Shown: positions 1 to 12,159, counted from the stretch's first letter. The stretch is DNA of 64,000 bases from Mangifera indica (GCF_011075055.1 NC_058152.1:11647228-11711227); one strand, 5' to 3'. Notes: a model not told the origin generated them from the sequence alone. Numbers and translations: made by a program.

Positions 1-1234
1 GCAATTTTAAGTGATAAAGTGAACGGCAATTTTACCTGTTCCAGGATTTCCTAGAAATGCCATGTGAGGAAGTCTTCCAGCAGTACCAATTTTCAGTCCA
101 ATGGCCTTACGCCTTTCATTCAAAAGAATGCCCTTTGCCCATTTCCGAAGCTGCGTCTTGAGTTCATCCAGACCCACAATATTTGATAGCTCTTTTTCGA
201 GGGCATCCATCCTTTCTTTTTGCTTCTTGCAGGCTTCAAGTAACTTTTTGTTTCGTTGTTTTACTTGATGCGAGAGCATTAAATCAAGCAACTTCCCACT
301 TTCTTTGATTTTTGAAACATGATCTATAGGAGTCATGTCCTCCTGCATTCAAAGTTGCTTAGATTACTACTATTTAGCAAGAAATAAATTTATTATTTCA
401 CAGTATAAAATATATACATCATCTGTAGCATCACAATCAGCATTATTCTCGAGCAATGTCTCGACAATTGAGCAGTCTTCAGTTCGAATTGCGTAACAAA
501 CAGAAAGCATTAATGGTGTCACTCCATACTGCATATAAAAATGCGGAAAAAAGGAAGAAAAAAAATATATTACTTTCACATTTTTCAGGAAAAGTGTTAC
601 TGAACGAGAAGATAAGACACAATTATATAAAAAGCACCTTAGTTTTTGCTTCAACAGGAGCACCATGAGCGAGAAGTAATTTTGCAGCTTCATTACACCC
701 GTTCTCTGCCGCTACGTGCAACGGAGTTTCTCCATACTGCAAAACTCAAGAGGTGTCAGAACTTTTTCCCTTTTGTAACTAAGCAGTCATATTTTTCCCT
801 TAATAAAGAGCACATACCATATTTTTTGCTTCCAACTCAACTTTATCATCTCCTTTCCATTCAAGCAGAAAATTCACTATTTCTGTCCTGTTTTTACTAG
901 CAGAAAGATGAAGGGGTGTCTCCAACTTCTGCGCTTAAACCAAAATGATTTCATAATTGCAAGATAAGCATAGTCAGCTTATTCTTTACTAATTTGTAGA
1001 AAAAACCCTCTTAAAAACCAATTGACAAAATCTAATTATTTCAGGTGGACATGTGTACATGAATAAAAAATAATACTAAAAAATAAATCTTACAATTGCA
1101 TTTTTTGCGTTGAGAAAAGATGGGTCATCTTGAATTAGCTTCTGAAACCCCTCTATATCCCCAGACTGAGCACAATCATGAATGGTTTCATGTTTTTCAG
1201 ATCCTGATGATTGTGTATGATGACCATTCTCCAT
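1..1234 (-). CDS. Ankyrin-repeat / CbbX-like AAA+ ATPase, copy A (3' part outside window)
   Basis: Exons read on the minus strand: 1094-1234 (start ATG at 1234), 818-928, 638-736, 418-528 and 36-342; exons 6 and 7 lie beyond the left edge. Every visible junction is GT-AG. Exons 1-4 encode four ankyrin repeats, with ETPLHLSA- and GETPLHVAAENG-type helices. Exon 5 encodes a charged helical linker and the AAA+ N-terminus up to GNPGTG, the first part of Walker A. The start was chosen by alignment with copies B-E and because it lies 89 bp below a TATA box. Exon 5 differs from B and E in the GLDELKTQL segment (GMDELKMQL there). No stop or frameshift occurs in the visible exons, so the copy may be functional. 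The family is clear; the client protein is unknown. Confidence 0.88.
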
Positions 1235-1322
1235 GTCTGTTTGGCTTCTCTCTTGATGACTAATTAAGAAGATTAAAAAGAAGAAAATAGAACAAGGCAA
1301 GAACAAACACAGATTTAGTTCG

Positions 1323-1330
1323 CTTTTATA
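1323..1330 (-). promoter_or_regulatory. TATA box of copy A
   Basis: TATAAAAG on the minus strand, 89 bp upstream of the ATG at 1234. The same spacing occurs in B, D and E, which supports both the box and the chosen start codon. Confidence 0.65.
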
Positions 1331-1887
1331 AGCATTTATTTTGCTTACTTTGATTACGTAACGCGTTAAACGTCACCATGCAATACTATGTAATCTTCAA
1401 TGAAGTTTCATCAGGTATATTTGCAAGCTCTAGATCATTTTTTTCTCCCAGCATATATTGCAAGTTCTTTGAAAATTCTGTGAGGTCACAACTTCCAATT
1501 AATTTACGCTTGTGATCAAGGCCACCGTTGGATAACTATTTATTGTACTTTATTTCTACTTTCATCCTTTTTTCTATCTTTTCCAGGAAGTTGCGCTTTG
1601 CCTTTTTCTATTTATTGTGTCCCCTGAAGATGCCCTTCAAGCCTGAAATGATAAAAAACTCTGAATCATAGGACTTGGGTGAGAACGTTTCATTTCTTTG
1701 TTTTTTATTAGAATAATGAAGTTTACGTTCGAAAAAATTTCCTTCAAATTTAAAGGCCGAAAGAATGCTGCGCACCCAAGGTTTTCTGAAATGACATGTT
1801 CTCCCTTAAACTTTTAAAAAGCTAAATTCCCACCCAAGGTTTGCTAAAATGACAAAATCCCACCCATTAAGTTTTTTATTTTTTGTA

Positions 1888-2025
1888 GCAATGTTATGTG
1901 TACGCATTTTGCATATATAGATTATGTGTTACTTTATCTTTAATTTAAATTCATTCAATCAAATAATAACATATTATCTGTATATTTAAATTGTATATAA
2001 AAAATGTGCACACATAGTTTTATTG
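1888..2025. mobile_element. Small MITE with imperfect inverted ends
   Basis: The ends form an imperfect inverted repeat (GCAATGTTATGTGTACGC against the reverse complement of the right end, CAATAAAACTATGTGTGCAC). The AT-rich centre contains a TTTAATTTAAATT core. The same 138-bp piece lies at 31522-31659. It has no coding capacity and belongs to a family seen repeatedly in this window. Confidence 0.5.
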
Positions 2026-2592
2026 TTTTGTTTAATAGAATAAAAGATAGTACCATATTGCTTATACCACAGACAAATAAATTTAGTAAATAATTGATTT
2101 TTTTATATTTTTTTATATATCTATATGTATTGGCTTGAAATATATATATCAACTCATTTCAATCAAATATAGGATTTTTTTATTCCTTAATTTTGAAAAA
2201 AGAAATATAAATTCTATATGAACCAATCTCTAAAGTAAACATGAAAAAAAGTAAGAGTTGAAGGTGGCCCATTCACAAAATGTGAAGCCGTTAATATATC
2301 TAAAAATAACTTAGACATACAAGCTCTCCTTTTCAGAAAGAAAAAGAAAGTAGCACTAGGTCGATTCATCTTTCTTCAATGGAAGACAAATACAACCAGA
2401 ACGCAAATGAAACTTCCATGAAGATTCCTTTGTATTCCATGGTGACTTTTAACAAGTTACGCAGTAAAAATTAAGCAAATTAATTAATTAGCATTTAGAT
2501 GCTTATAAAAAGCAAAATAAATCTCTCTTTGTTCTTGCTCTATTTTTACTTTGTTCTCTCTCCTCAATTATCAAGAGAGAAGACAAAAATAT

Positions 2593-2664
2593 ATGGAGGG
2601 TGATCAGGATAAACAACCATCAGGATCTGAGAAACGTAGAACTATTCATGACTGCGACTTTCTG
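2593..2664 (+). pseudogene. 5' fragment of a copy-C-like ankyrin-AAA gene
   Basis: The promoter and the first 20 codons match copy C (ATG at 2593, starting MEGDQDKQPSGSEK). Homology stops right after the codons for IHD and runs into a fragment of gene-upstream flank, giving an in-frame TAG within 25 codons. With copy A it forms the broken equivalent of the intact B/C head-to-head pair. It could at most encode a 24-aa peptide. Confidence 0.8.
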
Positions 2665-2829
2665 TAGGGCCAACTTGAACACTGTCTGGAAATTTCTGCA
2701 GGATCTGAAGGAAGATGAGGCCAGTTACTGCGACTTTCTGGAAATTTTTTTTTATATATATATGATCGTACGACTTCACATTTTCTGTAGGGCCAACTTG
2801 AACATTGTCTTTTTTTTATAGCTTGGCTT

Positions 2830-3833
2830 TGTTGGGTTTCTAGTCCCCTCTTACATGAAAAAGCCCAAATTTATTTGAATGAAATAATCTGACACATTAT
2901 ATTAATAAATTAAGGCAAATATGAGTTAGTGTATATATATATAAATATAATAAAATTATATATACTTATTTTGTATATATAAATATATACATATATGATA
3001 TATATCATCAAGTGATTGAGTAATTTTAAATTAAGAATAAAATAACATCTAATTGCATGATGACACATCATATGTATATGTATTTTTGTATCAAATAGTG
3101 GGTATGTATAATATTGTTTCATATAAATAACACATAAAAGTAAAAAAAAAAAAACAAAGAGGAGGAGAAAAACACTGTCTTGGTTTTTTGAGTGTACCTT
3201 CATGGAAATTTTGCATTTTACCTTAATTTTACCATTAAATCGCTCTGATTTTTGGACTATTAGTAGAAAACTCATTGGTCTTCATTTTGAATGGTGTAGA
3301 ACACGATTGGTTTTTCTTTGTTAGAATGTGATTAGTTGTATTGTGCAATTTTATTTAGATAGCTATTGGAAAAACATCTCTTTCTCTTTCATTTACTGTT
3401 TGATTGCTTTCAAATTTTGATATTATTTTAGCCACATTTGGTGCTATATTTTGGACAGTGGAAATTTTGCTTTTGATGTCAGTAACGTGAGATATAAACT
3501 TTCAAGTTTGTTGTGATATTCATTATTTTTCTACACTTGTGCTATTACTTTGTTTTGTTGTTTTGAAGAGTTGTGTACTCAATGGTAAGCTGAAAATAGT
3601 GTACTATTATTTTGGATATAGTGGATTGGTTTATTTGGGCAAGGTCTCATGGCTTTACTTTTCATATTAAAGAGGTTTTCACGTTAAATTATGATTTTTT
3701 TAAATTATATTTTCTTTTGATTATTTGGTGTGATATAATTATATTTTGGTTGATTGTTTGATGCCACATGGTTCAATCAAGAAGGGGAGATTTTGATTTT
3801 AGTCTTGTTAGTTTAATTGTTTTTTTTCCAAAA
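2830..3833 (+). repeat. Copia 5' LTR, enlarged by a nested MITE
   Basis: It aligns with the 3' LTR at both ends (TGTTGGGTTT start; the TCTCAACA end of the 3' LTR corresponds to a mutated CCAAAA end here). It is about 118 bp longer because a MITE replaces the (AT)n tract found in the 3' LTR. Confidence 0.85.
2946..3118. mobile_element. MITE nested in the copia 5' LTR
   Basis: The segment is absent from the 3' LTR. Its two ends form an imperfect inverted repeat of about 50 bp (right end, inverted: CAATATTATACATACCCAC), and the core contains TAATTTTAAATTAAG. Related copies are at 20349, 24498, 33863 and 38583. Exact borders are uncertain by a few bases. Confidence 0.55.
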
Positions 3834-3835
3834 AG

Positions 3836-3847
3836 TGGTATCAGAGA
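3836..3847 (+). other. Primer-binding site, copia 1
   Basis: TGGTATCAGAGA, two bases after the 5' LTR, fits the initiator-methionine tRNA 3' end used by plant copia elements (usual TGGTATCAGAGC) except for its last base. Confidence 0.8.
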
Positions 3848-3881
3848 TTTGGTTTCTATTGCGATTGATTGACTTGATTGA

Positions 3882-6800
3882 ATGATGGAGTTGAACTTTA
3901 ACAAGATAATTTGTTTAAATGACACCAATTATCATATTTGGAAGAATAAGATGGAAAATCTTTTGTTTGTCAAAATATTGCATCTCTTAGTATTGCTTCT
4001 AAAATGCCTAAGTCTAAGAGTGATTTAAAGTGGGCATTTGAGCATGAACAAGTGTGTAGTTTCATTAGGCAATATGTTGATGATAATGTTTGCAACCATA
4101 TTTGCAATGAGATGCTTGCTCATTCTTTGTGGAGTAAACTTGAATTATTGTATGATTCAAAATCAGATAATAACAAGTTATTTTTTTCCTAAAAAGATGA
4201 TGCAATTGAAATATAGTGAAGGAACCTCTAGGGTGGATTACTTGAATGAGTTTCAAGGGATTATTGATTAGTTATCTAGCATGAATATTAAATTTGATGA
4301 TGAAGTTCTTGGGTTATGGCTACATGCGACTTTTCTTGATAGTTGGAAAATTTTTCATGTCTCACTTACCAATTTAGCTCCAAGTAAAGTTCTTTCCATG
4401 GAATTAGTCAAGAGTGCTATTTTAAATGAGGAGGTGAGAAGAAAGTCTCAAGGTTCATCATCAAAATCAAATGTCCTAATTTCTGAAAATAGGAGAAAAA
4501 CAAACAAAAAGATTAGACTTCTCGAGACAAAGCCAAAACAAGTCAAGATCAAAATACAAGAATCTTGAGTGTCATCATCATGGTAAAAAAAGGCATATCA
4601 AGAAATTTTGCTACAAGTGAAGAAGTGAGAATAAAGACAACAAAGGTGATGATAGACAAGAAAAGAAGAAAACAAAGAAGAATAACCACTTTGTTACTAT
4701 TGAGTCTAATGATCTCATTATTGTTTATGATGAGAATGTGGTTAATGCTGCTTCCTAAGAAATTACTTGGGCAATAGACAATAATGTTTTTTTTCATGTT
4801 ACATCCTAGAAAGAATTCTTCACATCTTATACTTTTGGTGACTTTGTCATGTTAAGGATGGACAATGATGGTCAAACATATGTTGTTGGTATATAAGATG
4901 TTTGCTTGGAAACTAGTATTGGGAGACGGTTGACATTTAAGGATGTATGACATGTACTTGAGATTCGTGTGAATTTGATTTTGATTGGTAAGCTTGATGA
5001 TGAGGGTTATTGTAAAACCTTTAATGAGGGTTAGTGGAAGCTTAGCAAAAGTTCTTTTGTTATGGGTCAAGGTAAGAAATCTTCTAGTTTATACTTGATA
5101 CAAGCTTTTATTACTAAAGGCATAATGAATGTGATAGAAGAAGAAAATTTGTCAAAACTATGACATCAGAGGCTTAGTCACATGAATGAAAAAAGGTTTG
5201 ACTGTTTGGCAAAGAAGAATCTACTACCTGGAGTGAAATGTCCAAGGTTGGATAGGTGTGCACATTGTTTAGCTGAGAAACAAAAAAAGGGTCTCGTTTA
5301 AAAGTTATCCACCTTTTAGGAAATCTGATTTTCTTGAGCTGGTACATTCAGATATTTATGGTCCATTGAAGGAAAAGTCATATGGTGGTGTATTGTATTT
5401 TGTCACCTTTATTGATGATTGTTCAAGAAACGTATGGGTTTATGCTTTCAAGACAAAAAACCAAGTACTTCATATATTCAAATAGTTTCCATCATCAGTA
5501 AAAAGGCAAATGACAAAAGAAACTGAAATGCATCCGGTCTGATAATGGTGGTGAATATAAGGGTTAATTTGATGAGTATTGTCGATCACAAGGTATCAGA
5601 CATCATCAAACACCTTTTATGACTCCTCAGTTGAATGACATGGCAGAAAGGATGAACAAAATAGTAATGAAGAGGGTCAGATGTTTGCTTTCAAAGGCAA
5701 AGTTACCAAAGTCTTTCTAGGATAGAGTTTTGAATACAGTTGCCTATGTGATAAATCTATTTCCTACCATTTCTTTGAAAGGTGATGCCTTGATAGAGTT
5801 TGGCTTGACAAGGATGTTTCTTATGACTATTTGCATATTTTGGGTTGTAAGGCTTTTGTGCATGTTCCAAAAGATGAAAGGTCAAAGCTAGGTGCCAAAA
5901 CTCGTCAATGCATATTTCTTGGTTATGGCCAAGATAAGTTTGGGTACCAACTATATGATCCAGTTGATAAAAAAATTGTTAGAAGTAGATATGTGATATT
6001 TGTTGAGAATTAGACTATCAAAGACATTGAAAAGATAGACAGTATAGTTCCTCAAAGTAGTAACAAACTGGTTAATATGGATCTGACTACCTCAACATCT
6101 TTGCCTAGTTTGGTTAATGATGACATTGAGCATGATACGCATAATGATACTTACATAGATGATTTGGATGCTCTTGTAGGTAATGTTGTTGATTTGCAAT
6201 ATGCATCTATAGTTCCTCCAACCAATTCACTTCAAAGGTCAATTAGACCAAAGATGTCATTTACAAGATATTCTTTTGGTGGGTATATGCTTCTTATTGA
6301 TATGAGAGAACCAAAGTGTTATGAAGAGGCTATGAAGAGTAAACAAAAGCAATATTGGGTTGATGTCTTGAATGATGAAATGAAATCCCTATATGACAAT
6401 GACATGTTTGAGTTAGTAAAGTTTCCTCAAGGCAAAAAAGCTTTGAAAAGCTGGTAAGTATACAGGTTGAAGCAAAATACAATACTTTAGTTTCACGATA
6501 TAAAACCAGATTGGTTGTCAAAGATTTAGTCAGAAGAAGGGATTGATTTTGAGGAAATCTTTTCTCTTTTTGTGAAAATGTCTTCCATCAAAGTTATTCT
6601 GAGTTTAGATTTTAGTCATGATTTGGAGATTGAGCAAATGAATGTGAAGACCATTTTTCTTTATGGCGATTTGGAAGAAGAAATTTACATGGAACAGCCT
6701 GAAGGTTTTTAAGCACCAAGAAAAAAGAACTATGTCTGCAAGTTGAAAAAGAGTTTGTATGGCTTAAAATAGGTGTTGAGACAATGATACAAAAAGTTTG

Positions 6801-7860
6801 ATTTTGTTATGGGGAAACAAGTTTGTATGAAGACTACTTGTGATTATTGTGTCTTTGTGCAAAAGTTCTCTAATAATAATTTTATCACACTGTTGCTATA
6901 TGTTGATAGCATGCTAATTATTGGTCATAGAGTTTCTTGTATTGATAGGTTGAAGCATGAGTTGAGTGAGTCCTTTGCCATGAAAGACTTAGGGCCAACA
7001 AAACACATTCTTAGCATACAAATAATTTGTGATAGAAAAAACAAGTAGTTATGGCTATCACAAGATAATTATATTGAGAAAATACTTTAGAGGTTTAACA
7101 TAGACAAGTAAAAGCCTATAAACATTGCTTTTGTTACTCATTTCAAGTTGAGCAGTAATCAGAGTCCCTCGACAGAGAATGAAAAAGAAGATATGCATAA
7201 AGTTTCTTATGCTTCATCGGTTGGTAGTTTGATTATACAATGTCCAGATATAACTCATGCTATTGGTATAGTTAGTTGATTCTTCTCCAATCTTGGTTAG
7301 GAACATTGGAAAGCAATAAAGTAGATAATGAGATATCTTTTAAGAACTTATGATTTGAAGCTTTGCTTTAGGAGTGAGAAGCCTATACTTGTTAGGTATA
7401 CAAATTCAGATCTGACAGGGGATATTGATTTTAGAAAGTCTAATTCTAGTTATTTGATTACTTTCATAGGTGGAGAAGAATGTTAACAATCCAGATTGCA
7501 AAATATGTTGTATTGTCTACTACTAAGTCAGAGTTCATTGTTATAACTGCAACATGCAAGAAAATGTTATGGATGCGGAGATTCTTGCAAGAGCTTAGTT
7601 TCACGCAGAAAAGATATATGTTGCTTTGTGACAATCAAAGCACTATTCATCTTAGTAAGAATTCAACTTTTCATATGAGGTTAAAACACATTGATATGAG
7701 GTATTATTGGATACGTAGCGTCTTTAATGACAAGTTGATTGAACTTGAGAAGATTTACGCTGACAATAATGGTTTCAACATGTTAACAAAGTCATTACCA
7801 AGAAGAAAATTTGAGACTTGTCATTTGATCGTCGGATTGACGTCTTCTTTCACCCAGTCA
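3882..7860 (+). pseudogene. Copia gag-pol remnant (unit 1)
   Basis: Recognisable pieces in order: gag from the ATG at 3882, shifting frame near 4000; a zinc knuckle at 4570-4611 with the second Cys replaced by His; a GAG-pre-integrase HQRLSH motif near 5165 next to a stop; integrase HSDIYGP near 5346 and the SDNGG region near 5540; integrase C-terminus 5831-6013; reverse-transcriptase start 6077-6457; EEEIYMEQPEGF near 6677; the catalytic box reads YVDS at 6899-6910 instead of YVDD; RNase H at 7480-7938. Premature stops occur throughout, many explicable as C-to-T changes. It cannot make an active polyprotein. Confidence 0.9.
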
Positions 7861-7875
7861 GGAAGGGGGGAGAAT

Positions 7876-7972
7876 TGTTGGGTTTTTGAGTCTCTTCCTA
7901 TGTGGAGAAAACTAAATTTATTTATTAAAAAAGTTTGACCTACTATATTCATAAATTAGAGCAAATAAGAGT

Positions 7973-8050
<78 letters not shown>

Positions 8051-8761
8051 CACACAAAAGTCAAAGAGAGAGAGAGAGAGAGAAGAGGAGAAAAATGTTA
8101 TCTTGGTTTTTTAGTGTGCATCCATGGAATATTTTTTGTTTTATCTCAATTTCACCGTTGAATCGCTCAGATTTTTGGATTGCTAATAGAAGACTCATCA
8201 TTCTTCATTCTGAACAGTAAGGATCACATTTTCTGTGCAATTATCTATGTCAAATGTGACTGGTTGTATTATGTAGTTTTGTTTAGATGACTCTTATAAA
8301 AACGTTTCTTTCTCTTTGTCTACCGTTGGATTGCTCTCAAAGTTTTGTATTATTTTAGGCACATCTAATTCTATATTTTGGATGGTAGAGATTTGTTTTT
8401 TATATCTGTAACATGAGATATAAATTTTCGAGTTTGTTGTAATATTCATTATTTTTCTATTATTGTGTTATTACTTTGTTTTGTTACTTTAGAAAATTGT
8501 GTACTCATTCATAAACTAAAAATAGTATACTATTATTTTGAATATAGTAGATTAGTTTATTTGGGCAGTACTCCATAGTTTTACTTTTCACATCAAAGAG
8601 GTTTTTACGTTCAATTGCGGTGTTTTTTTCTAGTATATTTACTTTTGATTATTTGATATGATAGAATTATATTTTGATCAATTGTTTGTTATTACATAGT
8701 TTAATCAAGAATGAGAAATTTTAATTTTAGTCTTATTAGTTTAATTATTTTTTTCTCAACA
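7876..8761 (+). repeat. Copia 3' LTR (unit 1)
   Basis: It starts TGTTGGG directly after the purine-rich tract GGAAGGGGGGAGAAT and ends CTCAACA. Inside lie an (AT)n tract at 7977-8045 and a (GA)n tract near 8065-8083. Confidence 0.88.
7977..8045. repeat. (AT)n microsatellite in 3' LTR
   Basis: About 34 AT units. The unit-2 counterpart (41499-41560) is a few repeats shorter. Confidence 0.95.
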
Positions 8762-9150
8762 AGCTTAGGGTTGTCTTGGTATAAAACCGCGTTTGATAAG
8801 ACCGAGTTGGTATATTTGCAAGCCTTTGATCATTTTACTTCCAGCAAATATTGCAAGTTCCCTGAAAATTCTATGAAGTTTCAGAACTTCCATTAATTCA
8901 CCATTCACAATCCTCAAGCATCTTACAAATGGCACGCTTGTGATAGGGGCCACTATTCGAAAATTATTGTACTTTCATCTTTTTGTTTTTAAATCTTTTC
9001 CAGGAAGTGCGCTTGTCTTTTTCTTTTTTATCATGTCCCCAGAGGCATTGAAGATGGCCCGCAAGCCTAAAATTATAAAAGAACTCTAAATAATATGACT
9101 TTCTCATTTCTTTGTTTTGTATTGGACACATATCCTTAGTTTGACTTTAA
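8762..9150. repeat. Relic of gene-upstream flank, first copy
   Basis: Aligns with the upstream DNA of genes A and B (for example 1410-1670): the 'ATATTGCAAGTT', 'TTTTCCAGGAAGT' and 'AAGCCTRAAATKATAAAA' stretches come in the same order. With 2706-2829 it made one continuous flank before copia inserted. The gene it belonged to is gone. Confidence 0.7.
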
Positions 9151-10239
9151 ACCCCAGAAATGTGTGTGGGAAGACGGGCAATGGGCTCCAATTTTTATTT
9201 TTTTTATAAATAATTTACATTTTGAATGGAGTATAATAACTTTTTTTAATCCTTTTCATGACTATGTCCATGTGATGAAATTATCATTATCACTATTTAA
9301 GTTTGAAAAAAAAATCAATTTTTCACCTATTTATAAAAGTTAATAGTAAAAAAATATTTTTGTTATTTTATTCAAATATTATGACAAGAGTGTAATTACG
9401 TGTCATTTTATCTTTAAAGTTAATAAAAACACTCTCTCGGATTTTAATGTGAAAAGTATTATAGGAGTGTAAATATATTTTTATAAACTTACTATGGGTA
9501 AATGAAGATTTTACCTATGTTATTTAAAAAATCATCATATTCACTTCATATTTTTAGAAAATATATTAAAGTCCTAATATGACATCTAAATATTTAATTT
9601 GTTGTATTCGGTTTAGTTCTTTGAGGTGTAGTTGTTATTTTTAAACTATTGAGGGCATATTAAAATTTTGAAAATTTTAAAAATACCCCAAATTTTTTTT
9701 TAAATTTAAAACTATCATAGAAAATTTTTCTCTAAAATTTAAAAAATTATAGTTTGGTACTGAACAAATAATTATATGTCATTAACACCTATATTTATAT
9801 TTTTATTAGTTTTAATTGAAATTAATATAAATTAGGACACAAAAAATTATTTAATAAAATTTTAAGAGGAAAATGTTGTTTAGCTAATTACCCAAAAAAA
9901 AAAAGTTGTTTAGCTTGAGGGCATTTTTGCCTTTTCAAAAGTTTAGAAAGAAATGTTGCGGTTTTGTCCCCATGAGGATTTGGGCAAGCTTGATGCTTCT
10001 TAGCGTTGATGGTGGAAGAGCAGTTCACATCAGTGGATTTGGCGGAGGTTCAAGCTTGTTTGGGGCAGTAATCCTTGTTTTACCTCCTTGGTTGTCATGT
10101 AGCAATTGTGGTAGTTGATGATTTCTCTCCTAGGCTTTTTCACCAAAAAAAAATAATAATAATAGACGGTTGGGAAATAAACTTTTTCTTTAAGACATAG
10201 GAATTGAGGCTCCATGAGATTGAGATGAGTTTTGATGAT
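9151..10239. other. AT-rich spacer with an unassigned short reading frame
   Basis: Mostly A/T-rich DNA. A 70-codon frame at 9906-10118 (plus) is kept at 43423-43635, but that copy is only as conserved as the surrounding duplicated DNA, so this is not evidence of coding. I recognise no domain. The right part overlaps an internal repeat that begins near 10240. Confidence 0.4.
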
Positions 10240-10445
10240 CAAGAATGCCTATGTATTTCCTGAGGGCATATTTCCATTATAAATGGATTGGCTTTAATGA
10301 GGAAATGGAACAGACTGCTGATTTTGGTCGAATACATAATTGGTGGCTGTGAGGAAGCCGGTTCTTTCTGGCTAACCATGTTAATTGAACCTCCTTGAAA
10401 ATCCATAGCGACAACACAACTATCATTTTAGTAGTCTTTTCAACC
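10240..10445. repeat. Diverged direct repeat, left member
   Basis: Matches 12160-12345 with many substitutions; shared stretches include 'TGGATTGGCTTTAA' and 'TTAATTGAACCTCCTTGAAAA'. It marks an older duplication of flank DNA inside unit 1. Confidence 0.7.
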
Positions 10446-11035
10446 CTTAATTCATGCTTTTGTATAAAGAATTGAGCTTCTTAAAGTGAGAGATCGAATC
10501 TGTTTTAGATTTTGTCCGAAATATATTAGGATATAAGTGTTAATTGAAACTTATATTATACAAAATCAATTGACTTATATTAATGTTTAATTCACACACT
10601 TATATATTACTTATTTTATTTAATTCTATTAGATGTGAGATTTTTTTTCTTTTTATTTGAGTTTTTAATACCTCCATTCAAATGTAATCATCTAAAGTGG
10701 TAAACCCGTTATTTAACTGAATCCTCTTATTTCGTGGGTATTCGACCCTGTTGATAATATGCATTAAACGTAAACATGGAATATTATGGAATCTTCAATG
10801 AAGTTTCATCGGGGTTTCAGGTGCTTTATCTTGACTGACTTGACTAATGTGTTTGCCATCCGTTGAAGAAAGATAACCGACCTATCACCACTTTCCGAAA
10901 ATTATACATATGAACACGGCTTCACATTCTGTGTAAGGGCCGACTTGAACGTTATCTTTTTCATAGATAACCGCGCCTGATAAAAATGAGTTGATATTTA
11001 TTGCCACCGTATATTGCAAGTTTTCTGAAAATTCT

Positions 11036-11168
11036 ACAAGCGGGTAACCTTTTTATATAAATAGATAAAATGCTATTTTGTTTTTAATTTAAAATTATTT
11101 ATTAATATAATTATATATAAAATATGTCTAAATTATATAAAAACAGGAATGAATAACCTTATTATTCT
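11036..11168. mobile_element. 133-bp MITE-like insertion
   Basis: This segment is missing from the homologous gene flanks. ATTCT stands both before it (11031-11035) and at its right end (11164-11168), fitting a 5-bp target repeat. The inner ends are loosely inverted (GGTAACC... against GGTTATTC...). The second copy is at 44554-44686. Confidence 0.5.
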
Positions 11169-11359
11169 GTAAAGTTGACAACTTCCGATTAATTTACCTT
11201 TCACACTCAGCCATTTTGTAGATGCCACGTTGTGATTAGGTCCACTATTTGAAAATTATTATATTTTATTTCTACTTTCATTTTTTTTTTTCGTTTTTTT
11301 AAAAATCTTTTCCATGAAGTGCGCTGGCCTTTTTATGCCTCGCAAGCCTAAAATTATAA

Positions 11360-11921
11360 GGCCAAATAACTATTACCCACGCAAGGTTTGATGATACGAC
11401 AAATTTCTAACTTTTGAGTTTCAAAAACAAGATTTTTAGTTGTTATTTACTTTTGTATTTTATTAAATAAAAGGGTAGGAAGATTATTTTGTATAGGTTT
11501 TTAATTTTTAAAAATATCAGGGATGTTGCTGCAAGTTTTAGAGGATTTTGGACATTCAAAAATGTTTGGAGGTGTTTGAAAATTTTTAAAACTTAATACA
11601 TCTTTCGGTAGTTTCAAAAAGCATAATTAGATCCTAAAGAACTAAACAAATCATAATGTTTTAAGGTTTTGAATTTTGATATTTAAGAGTCTAAGTTATA
11701 AGTTTTGAAATCGATAAAAATATATTGATAATTTAACTTTTATAATAAATATTAATGATAGTTTTATAATTTAAATAAAAAGATAAAATAATTAATTTTA
11801 AGAAAACATAACCGAATTCACTAAAGGATAGAATGATGTGTGTGGGAATATAGTTTTTTGAAACTTAAATATAATAATTGGTTATTTCATCAAACTTAGG
11901 GTAGAAAATAGTTATTTGCCC
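11360..11921. mobile_element. Non-autonomous Mutator-like element with long TIRs (unit 1)
   Basis: The ends are long imperfect inverted repeats (left GGCCAAATAACTATTACCCA; right, inverted, GGGCAAATAACTATTTTCTA) extending about 60 bp. The insertion interrupts sequence that is continuous in gene flanks. No transposase is visible and no clean 9-bp target repeat remains, so the superfamily is inferred from TIR length. Confidence 0.55.
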
Positions 11922-12159
11922 CTCTATAAAACTCTGAATCGTGAGACCTAGGTGAGGTCAACTTTCTTCATTTCTTTATTTCTTGCTGGAAATGAAAGTT
12001 TACAAACGAAGAACATCTCTTTAAAAGTTAAGCCCCGAAAGTGAAGAAGTGGGAGTGGAAAGAAGGGGAATGGGCTCCATTATTTATTTTACAAATAATT
12101 TATATTGCAAAATCCGTGCAAGATGACATCCAACTTCGACTATCGACACCCCGAGTTCT

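Larger units (their letters stand above)
1235..2592. promoter_or_regulatory. Divergent upstream region between copy A and a broken copy of C
   Basis: This 1.36-kb spacer aligns along its length with 30868-32207, which separates intact genes B and C. It carries the minus-strand TATA box of A, Mutator-like TIR remnants (two CACCCAAGGTTT-type motifs near 1778 and 1832), a small MITE (1888-2025), and a plus-strand TATA box about 85 bp before the dead ATG at 2593. No other gene is seen. Confidence 0.6.
2830..8761 (+). mobile_element. Ty1/copia LTR retrotransposon, full-length but dead (unit 1)
   Basis: A 5.93-kb element with TGTTGGG starts to both LTRs (2830-3833 and 7876-8761), a primer site at 3836, a polypurine tract at 7861-7874, and gag-pol in copia order (gag, integrase, reverse transcriptase, RNase H). 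It is inserted in a relic of gene-upstream flank. The right target repeat AGCTT is at 8762-8766; the left one has decayed to GGCTT here but is intact in unit 2. Stops and frameshifts run through gag-pol. Confidence 0.9.
10757..12060. repeat. Relic of gene-upstream flank, second copy, split by two elements
   Basis: 10757-11035, 11169-11359 and 11922-12060 together align with the upstream flank of genes A, B and D, up to the 'AACTCTGAATC' and 'GAAGTTTAC'-like stretches of 1650-1762. A MITE (11036-11168) and a Mutator-like element (11360-11921) interrupt it. No gene body remains. Confidence 0.7.

Noticed and set aside
9906..10118. A 70-codon frame conserved in both units
   Set aside because: It is no better conserved than flanking non-coding DNA of the duplication, and has no recognisable domain.
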